Origin: Rhodobacter sp.
GTDB lineage: Bacteria; Pseudomonadota; Alphaproteobacteria; Rhodobacterales; Rhodobacteraceae
Assembly (NCBI GenBank): GCA_013821825.1
Contig: PNJK01000007.1
Location: 1-64,000 of the forward strand
DNA length: 64,000 bases
Direction: 5' to 3'
Made by a program: the position numbers and the translations under genes. The notes under the pieces were generated by a model, which was not told the origin of the DNA, searched no databases, and saw only the letters and a program-made list of their open reading frames with translations. Below are positions 25,631-34,537 of this stretch, piece after piece; position 1 is the first letter of the stretch, and each line of letters starts with the position of its first letter.

Positions 25631-27351
25631 TGCGCGTCACAATCCCCCGCCGCACCTATGCCGACATGTATGGCCCGACCCAGGGCGACCGCGTCCGACT
25701 TGGCGACACCGAGCTGATCATCGAGGTCGAGCGCGACCTGATCGCCGAGCGTGGCGGCTATGGTGAAGAGGTCAAGTTCGGTGGCGGCAAGGTCATTCGC
25801 GACGGGATGGGGCAATCGCAACTGACCCGGGCCGAAGGGGCGATGGACACGGTGATCACCAATGCCCTCATCGTCGACTGGACCGGGATCGTGAAAGCCG
25901 ACGTGGGCCTGCGCGACGGGCGGATTGCCAGGATCGGCAAGGCGGGGAACCCCGACACCCAGCCGGGGGTCGATGTGATCATCGGGCCGGGGACCGAGAT
26001 CATCGCGGGCGAGGGGCGCATCCTGACCGCCGGGGGGATGGACGCGCATATCCATTTCATCGCGCCGCAGCAGATTGACGATGCGCTGCATTCCGGGATC
26101 ACAACGATGCTTGGCGGCGGTACCGGTCCGGCGCATGGCACGCTGGCCACCACCTGCACCCCCGGCCCCTGGCACCTGATGCGGATGCTGCAGGCGGCGG
26201 ATGCCTTTCCGATGAACCTGGCCTTTGCGGGCAAGGGCAATGCCTCGCTTCCCGCAGCGCTGGAGGAACAGGTGCGGGCGGGGGCCTCAAGCCTGAAGCT
26301 GCACGAGGACTGGGGCACGACCCCCGCCGCCATCGACTGTTGCCTGACGGTGGCCGACGCGATGGACGTGCAGGTGATGATCCACACCGACACACTGAAC
26401 GAGAGCGGCTTTGTCGAGAACACCCTGAAGGCCATCGCGGGCCGCACGATCCATGCCTTCCACACCGAAGGCGCGGGCGGCGGTCATGCACCCGACATCA
26501 TCAAGGTGGTGGGTTTGCAGAACATCCTGCCCTCGTCCACCAACCCGACGATGCCCTATACGGTGAACACGATCGAGGAACACCTCGACATGCTGATGGT
26601 CTGCCACCACCTTGACCGCCGGGTGCCCGAGGACGTGGCTTTTGCGGAATCCCGCATCCGGCGCGAGACGATCGCGGCGGAAGATATCCTGCACGACCTT
26701 GGCGCGTTTTCGGTGATCTCTTCGGACAGTCAGGCCATGGGCCGGGTGGGCGAGGTCATCACCCGCACCTGGCAGACCGCGCACAAGATGAAGGTCCAGC
26801 GCGGGCGGCTGGAGGGTGAGACGGGCAACAACGACAATGCGCGGGTCAAGCGCTATGTCGCGAAATACACCATCAACCCGGCCATCGCGCATGGGATCGG
26901 CCGCCACATCGGCAGCGTCGAGGAAGGCAAGCGCGCCGATCTGGTGCTATGGTCGCCAGCGTTTTTCGGCGCCAAGCCCGAGATGGTGCTCTTGGGCGGG
27001 GTGATCGTCGTCGCGCAGATGGGCGATCCGAACGCCAGTATTCCCACGCCACAGCCGGTACATACCCGCCCGATGTTCGGTGCCTATGGCCGATCCGTCG
27101 AACGCAACGCCGTGACCTTCGTCAGCCGCGCCGCGCAGGAAGACGGGATTGCAGCGAAGCTGGGTCTCGCCAAGGATACCCTTGCCGTCGAGGGCACCCG
27201 CGGCATCGGCAAGCGCGACATGAAGCTGAATTTCGCGACGCCAGAGATCGAGGTCGACCCCGAGACTTACGAAGTGCGGGCGGATGGGGTCCTTCTGACC
27301 TGCGAACCCGCGAGGGAGTTGCCGCTTGCGCAGCGCTATTTCCTGTACTGA
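25630..27351 (+). CDS. ureC: urease alpha (catalytic) subunit
   Basis: The 573-residue catalytic subunit carries the full dinickel site: HIHFI, the carbamylated lysine in [12 protein letters not shown], the histidines of MIHTDTLNE and [12 protein letters not shown], the flap [20 protein letters not shown] and the aspartate in SSDSQAMGR. The ATG at 25630 shares one base with the ureB stop; a GTG three bases earlier would give a 4-nt overlap. No sign of truncation. Confidence 0.96.
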   Translation: MRVTIPRRTYADMYGPTQGDRVRLGDTELIIEVERDLIAERGGYGEEVKFGGGKVIRDGMGQSQLTRAEGAMDTVITNALIVDWTGIVKADVGLRDGRIARIGKAGNPDTQPGVDVIIGPGTEIIAGEGRILTAGGMDAHIHFIAPQQIDDALHSGITTMLGGGTGPAHGTLATTCTPGPWHLMRMLQAADAFPMNLAFAGKGNASLPAALEEQVRAGASSLKLHEDWGTTPAAIDCCLTVADAMDVQVMIHTDTLNESGFVENTLKAIAGRTIHAFHTEGAGGGHAPDIIKVVGLQNILPSSTNPTMPYTVNTIEEHLDMLMVCHHLDRRVPEDVAFAESRIRRETIAAEDILHDLGAFSVISSDSQAMGRVGEVITRTWQTAHKMKVQRGRLEGETGNNDNARVKRYVAKYTINPAIAHGIGRHIGSVEEGKRADLVLWSPAFFGAKPEMVLLGGVIVVAQMGDPNASIPTPQPVHTRPMFGAYGRSVERNAVTFVSRAAQEDGIAAKLGLAKDTLAVEGTRGIGKRDMKLNFATPEIEVDPETYEVRADGVLLTCEPARELPLAQRYFLY

Positions 27352-27355
27352 CCCT

Positions 27356-27535
27356 TCAGACGTGAACCAGGGTCGACTGATCCTGGCGCTGCATCGGCCA
27401 GCTGCGGCGAAACACCGGGATGACCGGAAAGTCGTGTTCGATCGAGGCGAGGGCCGTTTCGCGCTGCTTCAGTCGGGCGATCTCGGCCCGGATTTCGGCC
27501 AGTTCGTCGGCAAGTGCAAGGCGCGGGGTGGTCAT
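27356..27535 (-). CDS. small coiled-coil hypothetical protein, opposite strand within urease operon
   Basis: A 59-residue frame faces against the urease operon. Its ATG has a near-perfect AAAGGAGGA ribosome binding site five bases upstream, which makes it credible. Residues 7-32 (LADELAEIRAEIARLKQRET) should form a charged coiled coil. The remainder (FPVIPVFRRSWPMQRQ) contains basic and aromatic residues and no membrane segment. It ends 4 bp from the ureC stop and starts 68 bp before ureE. Function unknown. Confidence 0.6.
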   Translation of the reverse strand: MTTPRLALADELAEIRAEIARLKQRETALASIEHDFPVIPVFRRSWPMQRQDQSTLVHV

Positions 27536-27603
27536 CTTGATCCTCCTTTGTTCCATGGGCCTACCATCGCGCTGATTCCTGAAAACTTCGCTAAGAGGAT
27601 CCG

Positions 27604-28053
27604 ATGACCCTGACTGTTGCCCAGACCCTGCATCACGCCGGCCAATGGCCGCGCCTGGCCACGGCGCGGGTGGTGCTCGGCTATGAGGACCGCTTCCTGC
27701 GGCGCAAACGGCTTGTCACGGCCTCGGGCGAAAGCTTTCTGGTCGATCTGGCGGAAACGGCGAACCTGCTGGCGGGCGATGCCTTCGAACTGGCGGATGG
27801 CCGGCTGGTCGAGATTGCGGCCGCGGAAGAGCCGGTGCTGGTGATCCGGGGCGACCTCGTGCGCCTTGCGTGGCACATCGGCAACCGCCACACGCCCTGC
27901 CAGATTGAACCCGACCGCCTCGTGATCCGCGCCGATCACGTGCTTGCGGACATGCTGCGCGGTCTTGGGGCGACGGTCTCCGAAGCGCGGGAACCCTTTA
28001 CCCCGGAAGGCGGCGCCTATGGTTTGGGCCGGACGATGGGGCATGCGCACTGA
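27604..28053 (+). CDS. ureE: urease accessory protein UreE (nickel chaperone)
   Basis: The 149-residue protein matches UreE: an N-terminal peptide-binding half (ARVVLGYEDRFLRRKR) and a C-terminal metal half with LAWHIGNRHTPCQI, which holds the conserved dimer-interface histidine. It ends in GHAH without the long histidine-rich tail of enterobacterial UreE, so bulk nickel storage is unlikely. It is followed by ureF with an 11-nt overlap. Confidence 0.92.
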   Translation: MTLTVAQTLHHAGQWPRLATARVVLGYEDRFLRRKRLVTASGESFLVDLAETANLLAGDAFELADGRLVEIAAAEEPVLVIRGDLVRLAWHIGNRHTPCQIEPDRLVIRADHVLADMLRGLGATVSEAREPFTPEGGAYGLGRTMGHAH

Positions 28054-28675
28054 TCTTCTGACACTGGTGCAATGGCTGTCTCCGGCGTTTCCGACCGGGG
28101 GCTATGCCTATTCGCACGGGCTGGAGACGGTGATGGCGGCGGGCGAACGCAGTGCTGCGGGCCTGAAAGGCTGGATCGAGACCGTGCTGCGTTTTGGGTC
28201 GGGGCAGGCGGATGCCGTGCTTCTGGCCTCCGCCTTGCGGCCGGCGGCGGATTTCTCGGCTCTGGATACGGTCGCGCGGGCCATGGCCGGGACGAAGGAG
28301 AGGCTGAGCGAGACGCTGGAACAGGGCGCTGCCTTTGCCCGGACCGTAAGCTCCCTGACCGGGCGCGACCTGCCCGCCCGGGCCCTGCCCGTCGCGGTGG
28401 GCGAGGCTGTGGCAGCGCTGAACCTGCCGGCAGGGGATGTGGTGGCAGTCTATCTGCACGCGTTCACGGCGAACCTTGTCGCCGCCGCTGTCCGTTTCGC
28501 GCCCCTCGGGCAGACCGATGGGCAAGCGATGCTGGCCAGCCTGCACCCGGTCATGGTGGAAATCGCCGACCATGCCGTGACGGCCGAGGTCGGGGACATC
28601 GCCACCTCGGCCTTCGGGGCGGAACTGGCGGCGATGCGGCACGAGGATCTGGACGTGAGGATTTTCAAGACATGA
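28043..28675 (+). CDS. ureF: urease accessory protein UreF
   Basis: The 210-residue all-helical protein has the UreF opening [21 protein letters not shown]. UreF bridges UreD and UreG and acts as a checkpoint for GTP-driven nickel insertion. The ATG at 28043 lies inside the 3' end of ureE, and the stop overlaps ureG by 4 nt. Confidence 0.92.
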   Translation: MRTDLLTLVQWLSPAFPTGGYAYSHGLETVMAAGERSAAGLKGWIETVLRFGSGQADAVLLASALRPAADFSALDTVARAMAGTKERLSETLEQGAAFARTVSSLTGRDLPARALPVAVGEAVAALNLPAGDVVAVYLHAFTANLVAAAVRFAPLGQTDGQAMLASLHPVMVEIADHAVTAEVGDIATSAFGAELAAMRHEDLDVRIFKT

Positions 28676-29298
28676 CACAGGCGAGGAATGGCCCGTTGAA
28701 AGTGGGGATCGGCGGGCCGGTCGGGGTGGGCAAGACCTCGCTGACCGAAGCCCTGTGCCGGGCCTTGGCCGGGCGCTGCTCGATGGCGGTGATCACCAAC
28801 GATATCTACACCCGCGAGGATGCCGAATACCTGATGCGGGCGCAGGTGCTGCCCCTGGACCGGATCCGGGGGGTCGAGACGGGGGGCTGCCCGCATACCG
28901 CGATCCGCGAGGATGCCAGCATCAACCTCGCCGCCGTGGCGGACCTGCGGGCTGCGCATCCGGATCTGGACCTGATCCTGATCGAAAGCGGGGGGGATAA
29001 CCTTGCGGCGACCTTCTCGCCCGAACTGGCCGACTTGTCGATCTATGTGATCGATACGGCGGCGGGGCAGGACATCCCACGGAAACGCGGGCCAGGGCTG
29101 GTACGGTCGGATCTCCTGGTCGTCAACAAGACCGACCTTGCACCGCATGTCGGGGTCGATCTGGAGCGGCTGGAGGCGGATACGAGGTGGGCGCGGGAGG
29201 GGCGGCCCTATGTGATGGCCCGCGTCCGGCAGGGAGTGGGGATTGCTGAGGTGGTGGCGTTTCTGGAGACCGAGGGGGGGCTTGGCCTGCGGCCATGA
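28672..29298 (+). CDS. ureG: urease accessory GTPase UreG
   Basis: The 208-residue SIMIBI GTPase has the P-loop [15 protein letters not shown], the nickel-binding CPH in [15 protein letters not shown], a switch region with [15 protein letters not shown] and the guanine-specific [11 protein letters not shown]. It delivers nickel to apo-urease with UreDF. It is the last gene of the urease operon; degenerate sequence begins immediately after it. Confidence 0.95.
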   Translation: MTQARNGPLKVGIGGPVGVGKTSLTEALCRALAGRCSMAVITNDIYTREDAEYLMRAQVLPLDRIRGVETGGCPHTAIREDASINLAAVADLRAAHPDLDLILIESGGDNLAATFSPELADLSIYVIDTAAGQDIPRKRGPGLVRSDLLVVNKTDLAPHVGVDLERLEADTRWAREGRPYVMARVRQGVGIAEVVAFLETEGGLGLRP

Positions 29299-29580
29299 CC
29301 TTCCGTCCCGGGCTGGGACAAGGGATCATGCCCGCAGGTTGAAGGTGCTGAACGCGCGTATTCACGGCTCCCCGGGACTGGGGAAGCACCGGCCTCACTT
29401 GCAACAGCATTTGAGGCGGCAGGCACCCTTGGACCGGACCGGAAAGGGCAATGACAGAAGCAAGTCGCCGGGCTGGCCTTTCGGGCGTCGGGCGCAGCTT
29501 CGCCTTGACCGCCCAGCCAAAGAACACCCCCCGGTCTCTTCGGGATCGGGGGCTGCGGCTTTCGGGTCGGGTGATCCGGA

Positions 29581-29907
29581 TCAATTCGTCGCGGGCGGGG
29601 CATCGGTGGTGTCTTCGGCCGGGGCGGCTGCGTCACCGGCTGCCGGGGCGGGCGACAGCGAGGCGATGAAAGCCCAGAGATTCGCCGCATCTTCCGGCTT
29701 CTTCAGCTTGAACGACTTCTTCGACTTGGCCTTGTCGTCGTCAAGCCTGGCCTTCAGAAACTTTGCCGGGTCCTGAACATATTCGACGAAACCGGCCTCG
29801 TCCTAGAAGAAACCCGTCGCACCCAGGGCCACGATCGACTCGCCATACTCGAACTCGGGGTAAGCGCCCGCGACCCGGCCCGGCAGGCTATTGTGACCAA
29901 AGGGCTC
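29581..29907 (-). pseudogene. cycA: decayed cytochrome c2-like gene (C-terminal part)
   Basis: Read on the minus strand from about 29907, the frame gives GHNSLPGRVAGAY, then FEYGESIVALGATGF, an in-frame TAG at 29803-29805, and EAGFVEYVQDPAKFLKARL, then KLKKPEDAANLWAFIASL. This follows the C-terminal half of Rhodobacter cytochrome c2. The heme CXXCH half is absent. The TAG sits where the family has Trp. The segment that normally reads KMxFKL, carrying the axial methionine ligand, reads KKSFKL. An Ala/Pro-rich tail ends at TGA. These defects make it a relic. Confidence 0.75.
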
Positions 29908-30000
29908 ACCGGAAAATCGGAGGAGAAACTGGGCTCAGGTCACAGGGTGCAAACTCAACTGATCGGCCATAGGGTTTGCTACATGTCGGGGGAATGCAGG

Positions 30001-30056
30001 ATGAAGATACTGATCGTAGCGCAAAACGCTTCAACGCAGTTTGGCGGAGAAGCTCT
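30001..30056 (+). pseudogene. short N-terminal remnant resembling a glycosyltransferase
   Basis: The first 18 codons from ATG 30001 read MKILIVAQNASTQFGGEA, a start typical of a group of alphaproteobacterial glycosyltransferases. The reading frame then runs straight into BchP-like sequence. No further glycosyltransferase sequence is present. It looks like a deletion junction; the short length limits confidence. Confidence 0.4.
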
Positions 30057-30060
30057 CCGT

Positions 30061-30711
30061 CACCTCTTCGCCTGCCACGAGGTCATCAAGACGCCCGAGG
30101 CAACGCTTGCCGCCAGCACCGACTGTGACCCAAAGCGTTGCGACGTGATCTATGACGGGCGGATTTCCCGGATTTCTACGGCTGGGTCTTTCCGCACAGC
30201 GCGCAAGCCAGCGTTGGTATGGGCACCGGCATCGAAGCGGTGAACCTGAAGCGGGCGACCGCCGACCTGCGTGCTGCCTCGGGCCTTGCGGGATGCGAGA
30301 CGATCCGCCGCGAAGGCGCGCCGATCCCGCTTAAACCCTCGGATCGCTGGGACTATGGCCGCGACGAGGTCCTTGCCGGGGAGGCAGCCGGGGTGGTCGC
30401 CCCCCCGCTCGGGCGAGGGGATCTGCCATGCCAAGCCGGGTGGCCGCGTGGCGGCAACAGCGGCGCGGGCCGCCCTTGCCTCGGGCAAGGCGAAAGACCT
30501 GAAGCTGGCGCACAAGCTGTTCATGAAGGACAACAAGACCGTGTTCAAAGTCTTGCGGTCGATGCCGGGCGCCGATTACAAGTCAGACGACCGGCGCGAA
30601 CGCCTTGTCAGCCTTTGCCATGACATCGACCTGCAAAAGCTCACGTTCGAGGCCTGCATGAACAAGAAACTGGTCGCCGTGCGACCCCTGGCCCATCGAG
30701 GATCGCCGTGA
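30061..30711 (+). pseudogene. bchP: decayed geranylgeranyl reductase gene bchP
   Basis: Three reading-frame segments together reproduce the C-terminal half of BchP, which reduces the geranylgeranyl tail of bacteriochlorophyll. They read HEVIKTPEA and CDVIYDGRIS; then DFYGWVFPH, SVGMGTGIEAVNLK and REGAPIPLKP; then SGEG, GGRVAATAARAALASGKAKD and RRERLVSLCHDIDLQKLTFE. A one-base loss at a C run (30167-30169) and a one-base gain in a seven-C run (30400-30406) separate them. The N-terminal FAD-binding half is missing and the C-terminus is cut short after RPLAH. It lies just upstream of idi, the order known in Rhodobacter. Confidence 0.85.
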
Positions 30712-30757
30712 TGAACGTCGCACTCCTGATGGGCTGAGTGAAAGCAAGCTGGACCCG

Positions 30758-31309
30758 ATGATGGACGCAAGCCTGGAAGAGACGATTCCCGCCTGGGTCG
30801 ACGGGCGCCTGCAACCCGTTGGCAAGCTGGAGGTGCACCAGCGCGGGTTGCGCCACAAGGCCGTGTCGGTCTTCGTGCTGGACGGCCCGCGCGTCCTGAT
30901 CCAGCAGCGCGCGGCGGGCAAGTATCACACGCCGGGCCTCTGGGCCAACTCCTGCTGCACCCATCCGCGCTGGGACGAAGACCCCGCCAGCTGCGCCATC
31001 CGCCGCCTGCGCGAGGAGTTGGGGATCGCCGGCCTTTACCCTGCCTTCGCCGGTAGGGTGGAATACCGCGCCGATGTCGGCTCGGGTCTGATCGAACACG
31101 AACTGGTCGACATCTTCGTTGCCGAAGCCTCCGCCGACCTTACTGTGGCGCCGAACCTGTCCGAAGTGCAGGCGGTGCGCTGGGTCGACCTTTACGACCT
31201 TTCGGCCGAGGTGTTGCGGACCCCCGACCAGTTCACCCCCTGGCTACGCATTTATCTGACCGAGCATATGGACCGCATCTTCGGGGCGATGGCAGGCAAC
31301 CTTCGGTAG
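30758..31309 (+). CDS. idi: isopentenyl-diphosphate delta-isomerase, type 1
   Basis: The 183-residue Nudix-family enzyme interconverts isopentenyl and dimethylallyl diphosphate in isoprenoid synthesis. HTPGLWANSCCTHPRW contains the catalytic cysteine (the TNTCCSHP region of E. coli Idi). RRLREELGI is the Nudix-like segment, and YRADVGSGLIEHELVDIFV carries the conserved glutamate and metal site. The frame is intact, unlike all neighbours. In Rhodobacter a short idi follows bchP inside the photosynthesis gene cluster, which fits. Starts at 30758 or 30761 are equivalent choices; no strong ribosome binding site is visible. Confidence 0.9.
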   Translation: MMDASLEETIPAWVDGRLQPVGKLEVHQRGLRHKAVSVFVLDGPRVLIQQRAAGKYHTPGLWANSCCTHPRWDEDPASCAIRRLREELGIAGLYPAFAGRVEYRADVGSGLIEHELVDIFVAEASADLTVAPNLSEVQAVRWVDLYDLSAEVLRTPDQFTPWLRIYLTEHMDRIFGAMAGNLR

Positions 31310-31321
31310 ACTGCGCGCCGC

Positions 31322-31366
31322 AAATTCCTTGGAAGGAATTTAACAAATCTTTTCGAAAAGATTTGT
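31322..31366. repeat. pair of palindromes after idi
   Basis: A 9-bp-stem hairpin with a 2-base centre spans 31322-31341 (AAATTCCTT-GG-AAGGAATTT). A 24-bp perfect palindrome spans 31343-31366 with core CTTTTCGAAAAG, the same core as the palindrome at 20821-20844 in soeA. They lie 13 bp after the idi stop and could act as a transcription stop, but lack a T tract. Confidence 0.8.
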
Positions 31367-31381
31367 CCCTGACCCCGCGGT

Positions 31382-31742
31382 TCAGCGCGCCAGCGAGTCG
31401 TTGATCGCCTGAGCGACCGCCGCGGCGTCCTCTTCATGCGCCCGAATTCATGCGCCAGAAGCCCGGCCAGATCCTCTGCTATCGGTTCGATCCCTACCGG
31501 GTGCGCGTGCCAGCGCGGGTAAAGCCTTGACCTGGCAGGTCCGGCACGATGCAGCGCCAGCCCACCGGCGTCGGGATGAGGTGCCGGAATGAATGGCCGA
31601 GGCCCCGGCGCCGTGCAGCAACAACATTTGAGGACCCGGACCATGGTCAATCACGCACCAGTCATGCGGACGCGCGCATCTGCGCCGCGTCGGCATGAGA
31701 CGGCCAGTCCGGGGGAAGCGTGCTCGGCATCTCAGCCAGCAT
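31382..31742 (-). pseudogene. bchO: decayed bchO (magnesium chelatase-associated alpha/beta hydrolase)
   Basis: On the minus strand from an ATG at 31742 the frames read in turn: LPPDWPSHADAAQM; a shift; HDWCVIDHGPGPQMLLLHGA; a shift; VGWRCIVPDLPGQGFTRAG; a stop and shift; GIEPIAEDLAGLL. After an apparent internal deletion comes HEEDAAAVAQAINDSLAR and the stop at 31382. LLLHGAGAS and DLPGQGFTR with AEDL are BchO landmarks. At least three frameshifts and a large internal deletion remove the catalytic core. Generic alpha/beta hydrolases are an alternative, but the DWP opening and the context favour BchO. Confidence 0.7.
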
Positions 31743-31759
31743 GCATCGGCGCCAGCGCC

Positions 31760-32627
31760 GCCTCAAACACCGATGACATCTCCCCGCCGGTCGGTGTGAT
31801 GTCGTCCTGTCTGAACGCGATTGCCCAAAAAGGGCCGCTGGCGATCCCGCGCGCTGCCGCCGAGGGGCTGAAGGTGTCCCTTCCCGGCCCGGTGCGCGAC
31901 GGCGCGCGTCGGGCGTGGGTGCCGGTGACCGGCACGCCGGGGGGCACCCTGTTCGAGGAGTTCGGCTTTGACTACATCGGCCGAATCGACGGGCATGACA
32001 TGGGGCAGTTGCTGGCCACGCTCCGGGGGGGCGAAGGCGCGGGCGTCGGGCCCGGTGCAGATCCATTGCTTCAGGGAGAAGGGTAAGGGCTATGCCCCGA
32101 CCGAAGGCGCCGACAACAAGTATCACGGGGTGGAGAAGTTCGAATTGGTCTCGGGCCAGCAGGTCAAGGGCAAGTCGCACGCCTCCAGCTATCGCCAGAT
32201 CTTCGGCGACACGCTGACCGCCATGACGCCGCAAACCGAAGATCGCAGCGACCACCGCAGCGAAGCCGGGCGGCACCGGACTTGACACCATGGCCAGCCG
32301 GTTTCCCGCCTGCGTCTTCGACGTGGGCATCGCCGAACAGCACGGCGTGACTCTTGCTGCTTGCCTTGCGACAAGTCGAAGCTGCCGTTCTGCGCGATCT
32401 ACTCCGGCGTCCTCCGGCGCGGCTATGACCAGATCGTGCATGAAGAGGCCTTGCAGAACCTGCCGGACCGTTTCATCGACCAGGCGAGCCCTGCGGAGAT
32501 GCATGCCGAAGCCGGGCTGAGGGCTGGCGATATTGCAGCCACGCTGCGCGGTCTGGCAGCCAAGCCGGGGCAAGAACCAGTGCCGCTGACCCGGCCCCGG
32601 CTGATCTGGCGCTTGCTTTTTGGCTGA
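31760..32627 (+). pseudogene. dxs: decayed 1-deoxy-D-xylulose-5-phosphate synthase gene
   Basis: Several frames spell out parts of Dxs. First: NTDDISPPVGVMSS and GGTLFEEFGFDYIGRIDGHD. After a shift in a G run near 32026-32032: GKGYAPTEGADNKYHGVEKF. After a shift near 32240: [20 protein letters not shown]. After another near 32365: [20 protein letters not shown], joined directly to the C-terminal [19 protein letters not shown]. The N-terminal ~195 residues with the thiamine site and a large piece before the C-terminus are missing. A working dxs must be elsewhere in the genome. In R. sphaeroides one dxs lies beside the puf genes. Confidence 0.85.
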
Positions 32628-32667
32628 CCTGGCGGCAGTCTGCAGCGAGGTATCCTGAGGCGTTGGC

Positions 32668-33645
32668 ATGTGGGATTTCAGCGTTACCAAGGCTCTGGCC
32701 GTCATGGTGCGGACGACGCCGTTCATCATATTCCGGATGGTCGTCTACTTTGGCATCACCGCGGCCCTGGTCATCGTCACGGGAACCGGGGCGGGCTTGG
32801 GCTACGGCGTGGGCCTTTTCGGGGACGCGGATTTTCAGGCGACCAGCACCTTCTGGGGCGGGGCTGCGGGCTTTGGCCTGACCGCCGGGGTGATCTTCTT
32901 TTTCCGTGACTACATACTTTACCTGGTCAAGGCCGGCCATGTCGCGGTGATGGTTGAACTTCTGGACGGCAAGCAGGTGCCGGGCGGGCAGGGCCAGATC
33001 GCCTATGCAAAGACGGTGGTGACGGAACGCTTTGGGCAATCCTCGGCCCTCTTCGCGCTGGATCAGCTGATCAAGGGCGTCGTCAACGTGATCACGGGAC
33101 TGGTTCAGGGGCTGATGTCGATCCTGCCGATCCCCGGCCTTGACCGGGTGATGGGGGCGGTGCGGGCCTATCTGCGGCTGGCGGTTGGTCTGGTCGACGA
33201 GGTGATCCTGGCGCATGCGATCCGCACGCGGTCGGAAAACGCCTGGGAAGCGGCGCATGACGGGTTGGTGCTTTACGCACAGAACGCACGCCCGATGCTG
33301 GTCAACGCCGCCTGGCTGACGCTGTTCACCTGGGTACTTGCGGTGCTGGTCTTTCTGGTGATGCTGGCCCCTGCGGCGGCGGTGGTCTGGCTGATGCCGG
33401 GCGAAAGCACGGCTGGCATGTTCGTTTTTGCCGTCGTCTTCGCCTGGGCCGCCAAGGCCGCCCTGATCGAACCTTTCGCGCTTGCCTGCATGTTGCAGGT
33501 TTTCTTCAAGGTGACCGAGGGGCAGGTGCCGAATGCCGAATGGCGCGGGCGGCTGACGCAAGCCTCGGGCAAGTTCCGCACGCTGGGGGAAAAGGCGGTG
33601 GGCTGGCGACCCGGAGGCGCCGCTGACACCAGGGATGCGGGCTGA
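32668..33645 (+). CDS. conserved multi-pass membrane protein of unknown function
   Basis: The 325-residue protein has about six hydrophobic segments: two near residues 16-65, one near 75-90, and three from about 205 to 275 (WLTLFTWVLAVLVFLVMLA and following). A central amphipathic stretch contains GQSSALFALDQLIKGVVN and the Pro-rich turn SILPIPGLDRVMG. HDGLVLYAQNARPMLVNAAW precedes the last helices. I recognise no characterised family, though the arrangement recalls choline-transporter-like proteins. It is the first intact gene after the photosynthesis relics. Confidence 0.7.
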   Translation: MWDFSVTKALAVMVRTTPFIIFRMVVYFGITAALVIVTGTGAGLGYGVGLFGDADFQATSTFWGGAAGFGLTAGVIFFFRDYILYLVKAGHVAVMVELLDGKQVPGGQGQIAYAKTVVTERFGQSSALFALDQLIKGVVNVITGLVQGLMSILPIPGLDRVMGAVRAYLRLAVGLVDEVILAHAIRTRSENAWEAAHDGLVLYAQNARPMLVNAAWLTLFTWVLAVLVFLVMLAPAAAVVWLMPGESTAGMFVFAVVFAWAAKAALIEPFALACMLQVFFKVTEGQVPNAEWRGRLTQASGKFRTLGEKAVGWRPGGAADTRDAG

Positions 33646-33782
33646 CCGATTGCCCACCCGGCGGGGCAGGCGACGGGAACGGATTTGCGGCCAAATCAAT
33701 GATATCTCTGTCATCGCCCGTTGCGACGCCTATGGTTCTGTGGCAAGAGAACCAGACAGGTAATCAGACCGATGAGTTCAAA

Positions 33783-34436
33783 ATGAGCGAATTCGCCAGC
33801 CGCCGTGTGATGATGGTGGATACGCAGGTCCGTCCCTCCGACGTGACCAAATTCCCGATCATCGATGCCATGCTGGCCGTCCCGCGTGAAGTCTACGTGC
33901 CGGATGACCGGCGCGAGGTGGCCTATGTCGGCGAAAACCTCGAGATCGGTGCCGGGCGCGTGGTGCTTGAGGCGCGGACACTGGCAAAGCTGCTTGATGC
34001 GCTGGACATTCAGCCCGATGAGCTGGTGCTGGATCTGGGCTGCGGCCTCGGCTATTCGGCCGCGGTGATCGCACGGCTTGCCGAGACGGTGGTTGCGGTC
34101 GAGGAAGACGAAAGTCTTGCCGCTGACGCGCAGCGTCTGTTGTCGGAGGAAGTGGTGGATAACGCGCTTGTCATAGCCGGACCGCTGGTCGACGGCGCGG
34201 CCAAGCATGCGCCCTATGACGTGATCACGGTGCAGGGCGGCGTCGAAGTGATGCCCGAGGGCCTTCTGGAACAGCTTAAGGACGGTGGACGGATTGGAGC
34301 GGTGTTCATGGACGGGCCGCTGGGCACCGCCATGATCGGTTTCAAGATCGACGGTCGCGTCAGCTGGCGCGCCGCTTTCAACGCGACGGCCCCGGTGCTG
34401 GACGGCTTTCGAAAGGCCCGCAGCTTTACCCTTTAG
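33783..34436 (+). CDS. protein-L-isoaspartate O-methyltransferase family protein
   Basis: The 217-residue SAM-dependent methyltransferase has the glycine-rich motif VLDLGCGLGYSAAVIARLA and the family region FPIIDAMLAVPREVYVPDDR preceding it. Classical PIMT repairs isoaspartyl residues in aged proteins. The shorter alphaproteobacterial members next to tolC may not keep that activity. The ATG at 33783 was preferred over the upstream frame start at 33699, where no family sequence occurs. It lies about 100 bp before the TolC-family gene on the same strand. Confidence 0.8.
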   Translation: MSEFASRRVMMVDTQVRPSDVTKFPIIDAMLAVPREVYVPDDRREVAYVGENLEIGAGRVVLEARTLAKLLDALDIQPDELVLDLGCGLGYSAAVIARLAETVVAVEEDESLAADAQRLLSEEVVDNALVIAGPLVDGAAKHAPYDVITVQGGVEVMPEGLLEQLKDGGRIGAVFMDGPLGTAMIGFKIDGRVSWRAAFNATAPVLDGFRKARSFTL

Positions 34437-34537
34437 CAGGGTTGGTGCGGGTATCGGTCCGGCCTGGGCGAGGTGCCCTTCCGGATCTTCATGTGACTCG
34501 CCCGCAGGTGTTGCGGGCCATGGAAAGGCGAACGGGA

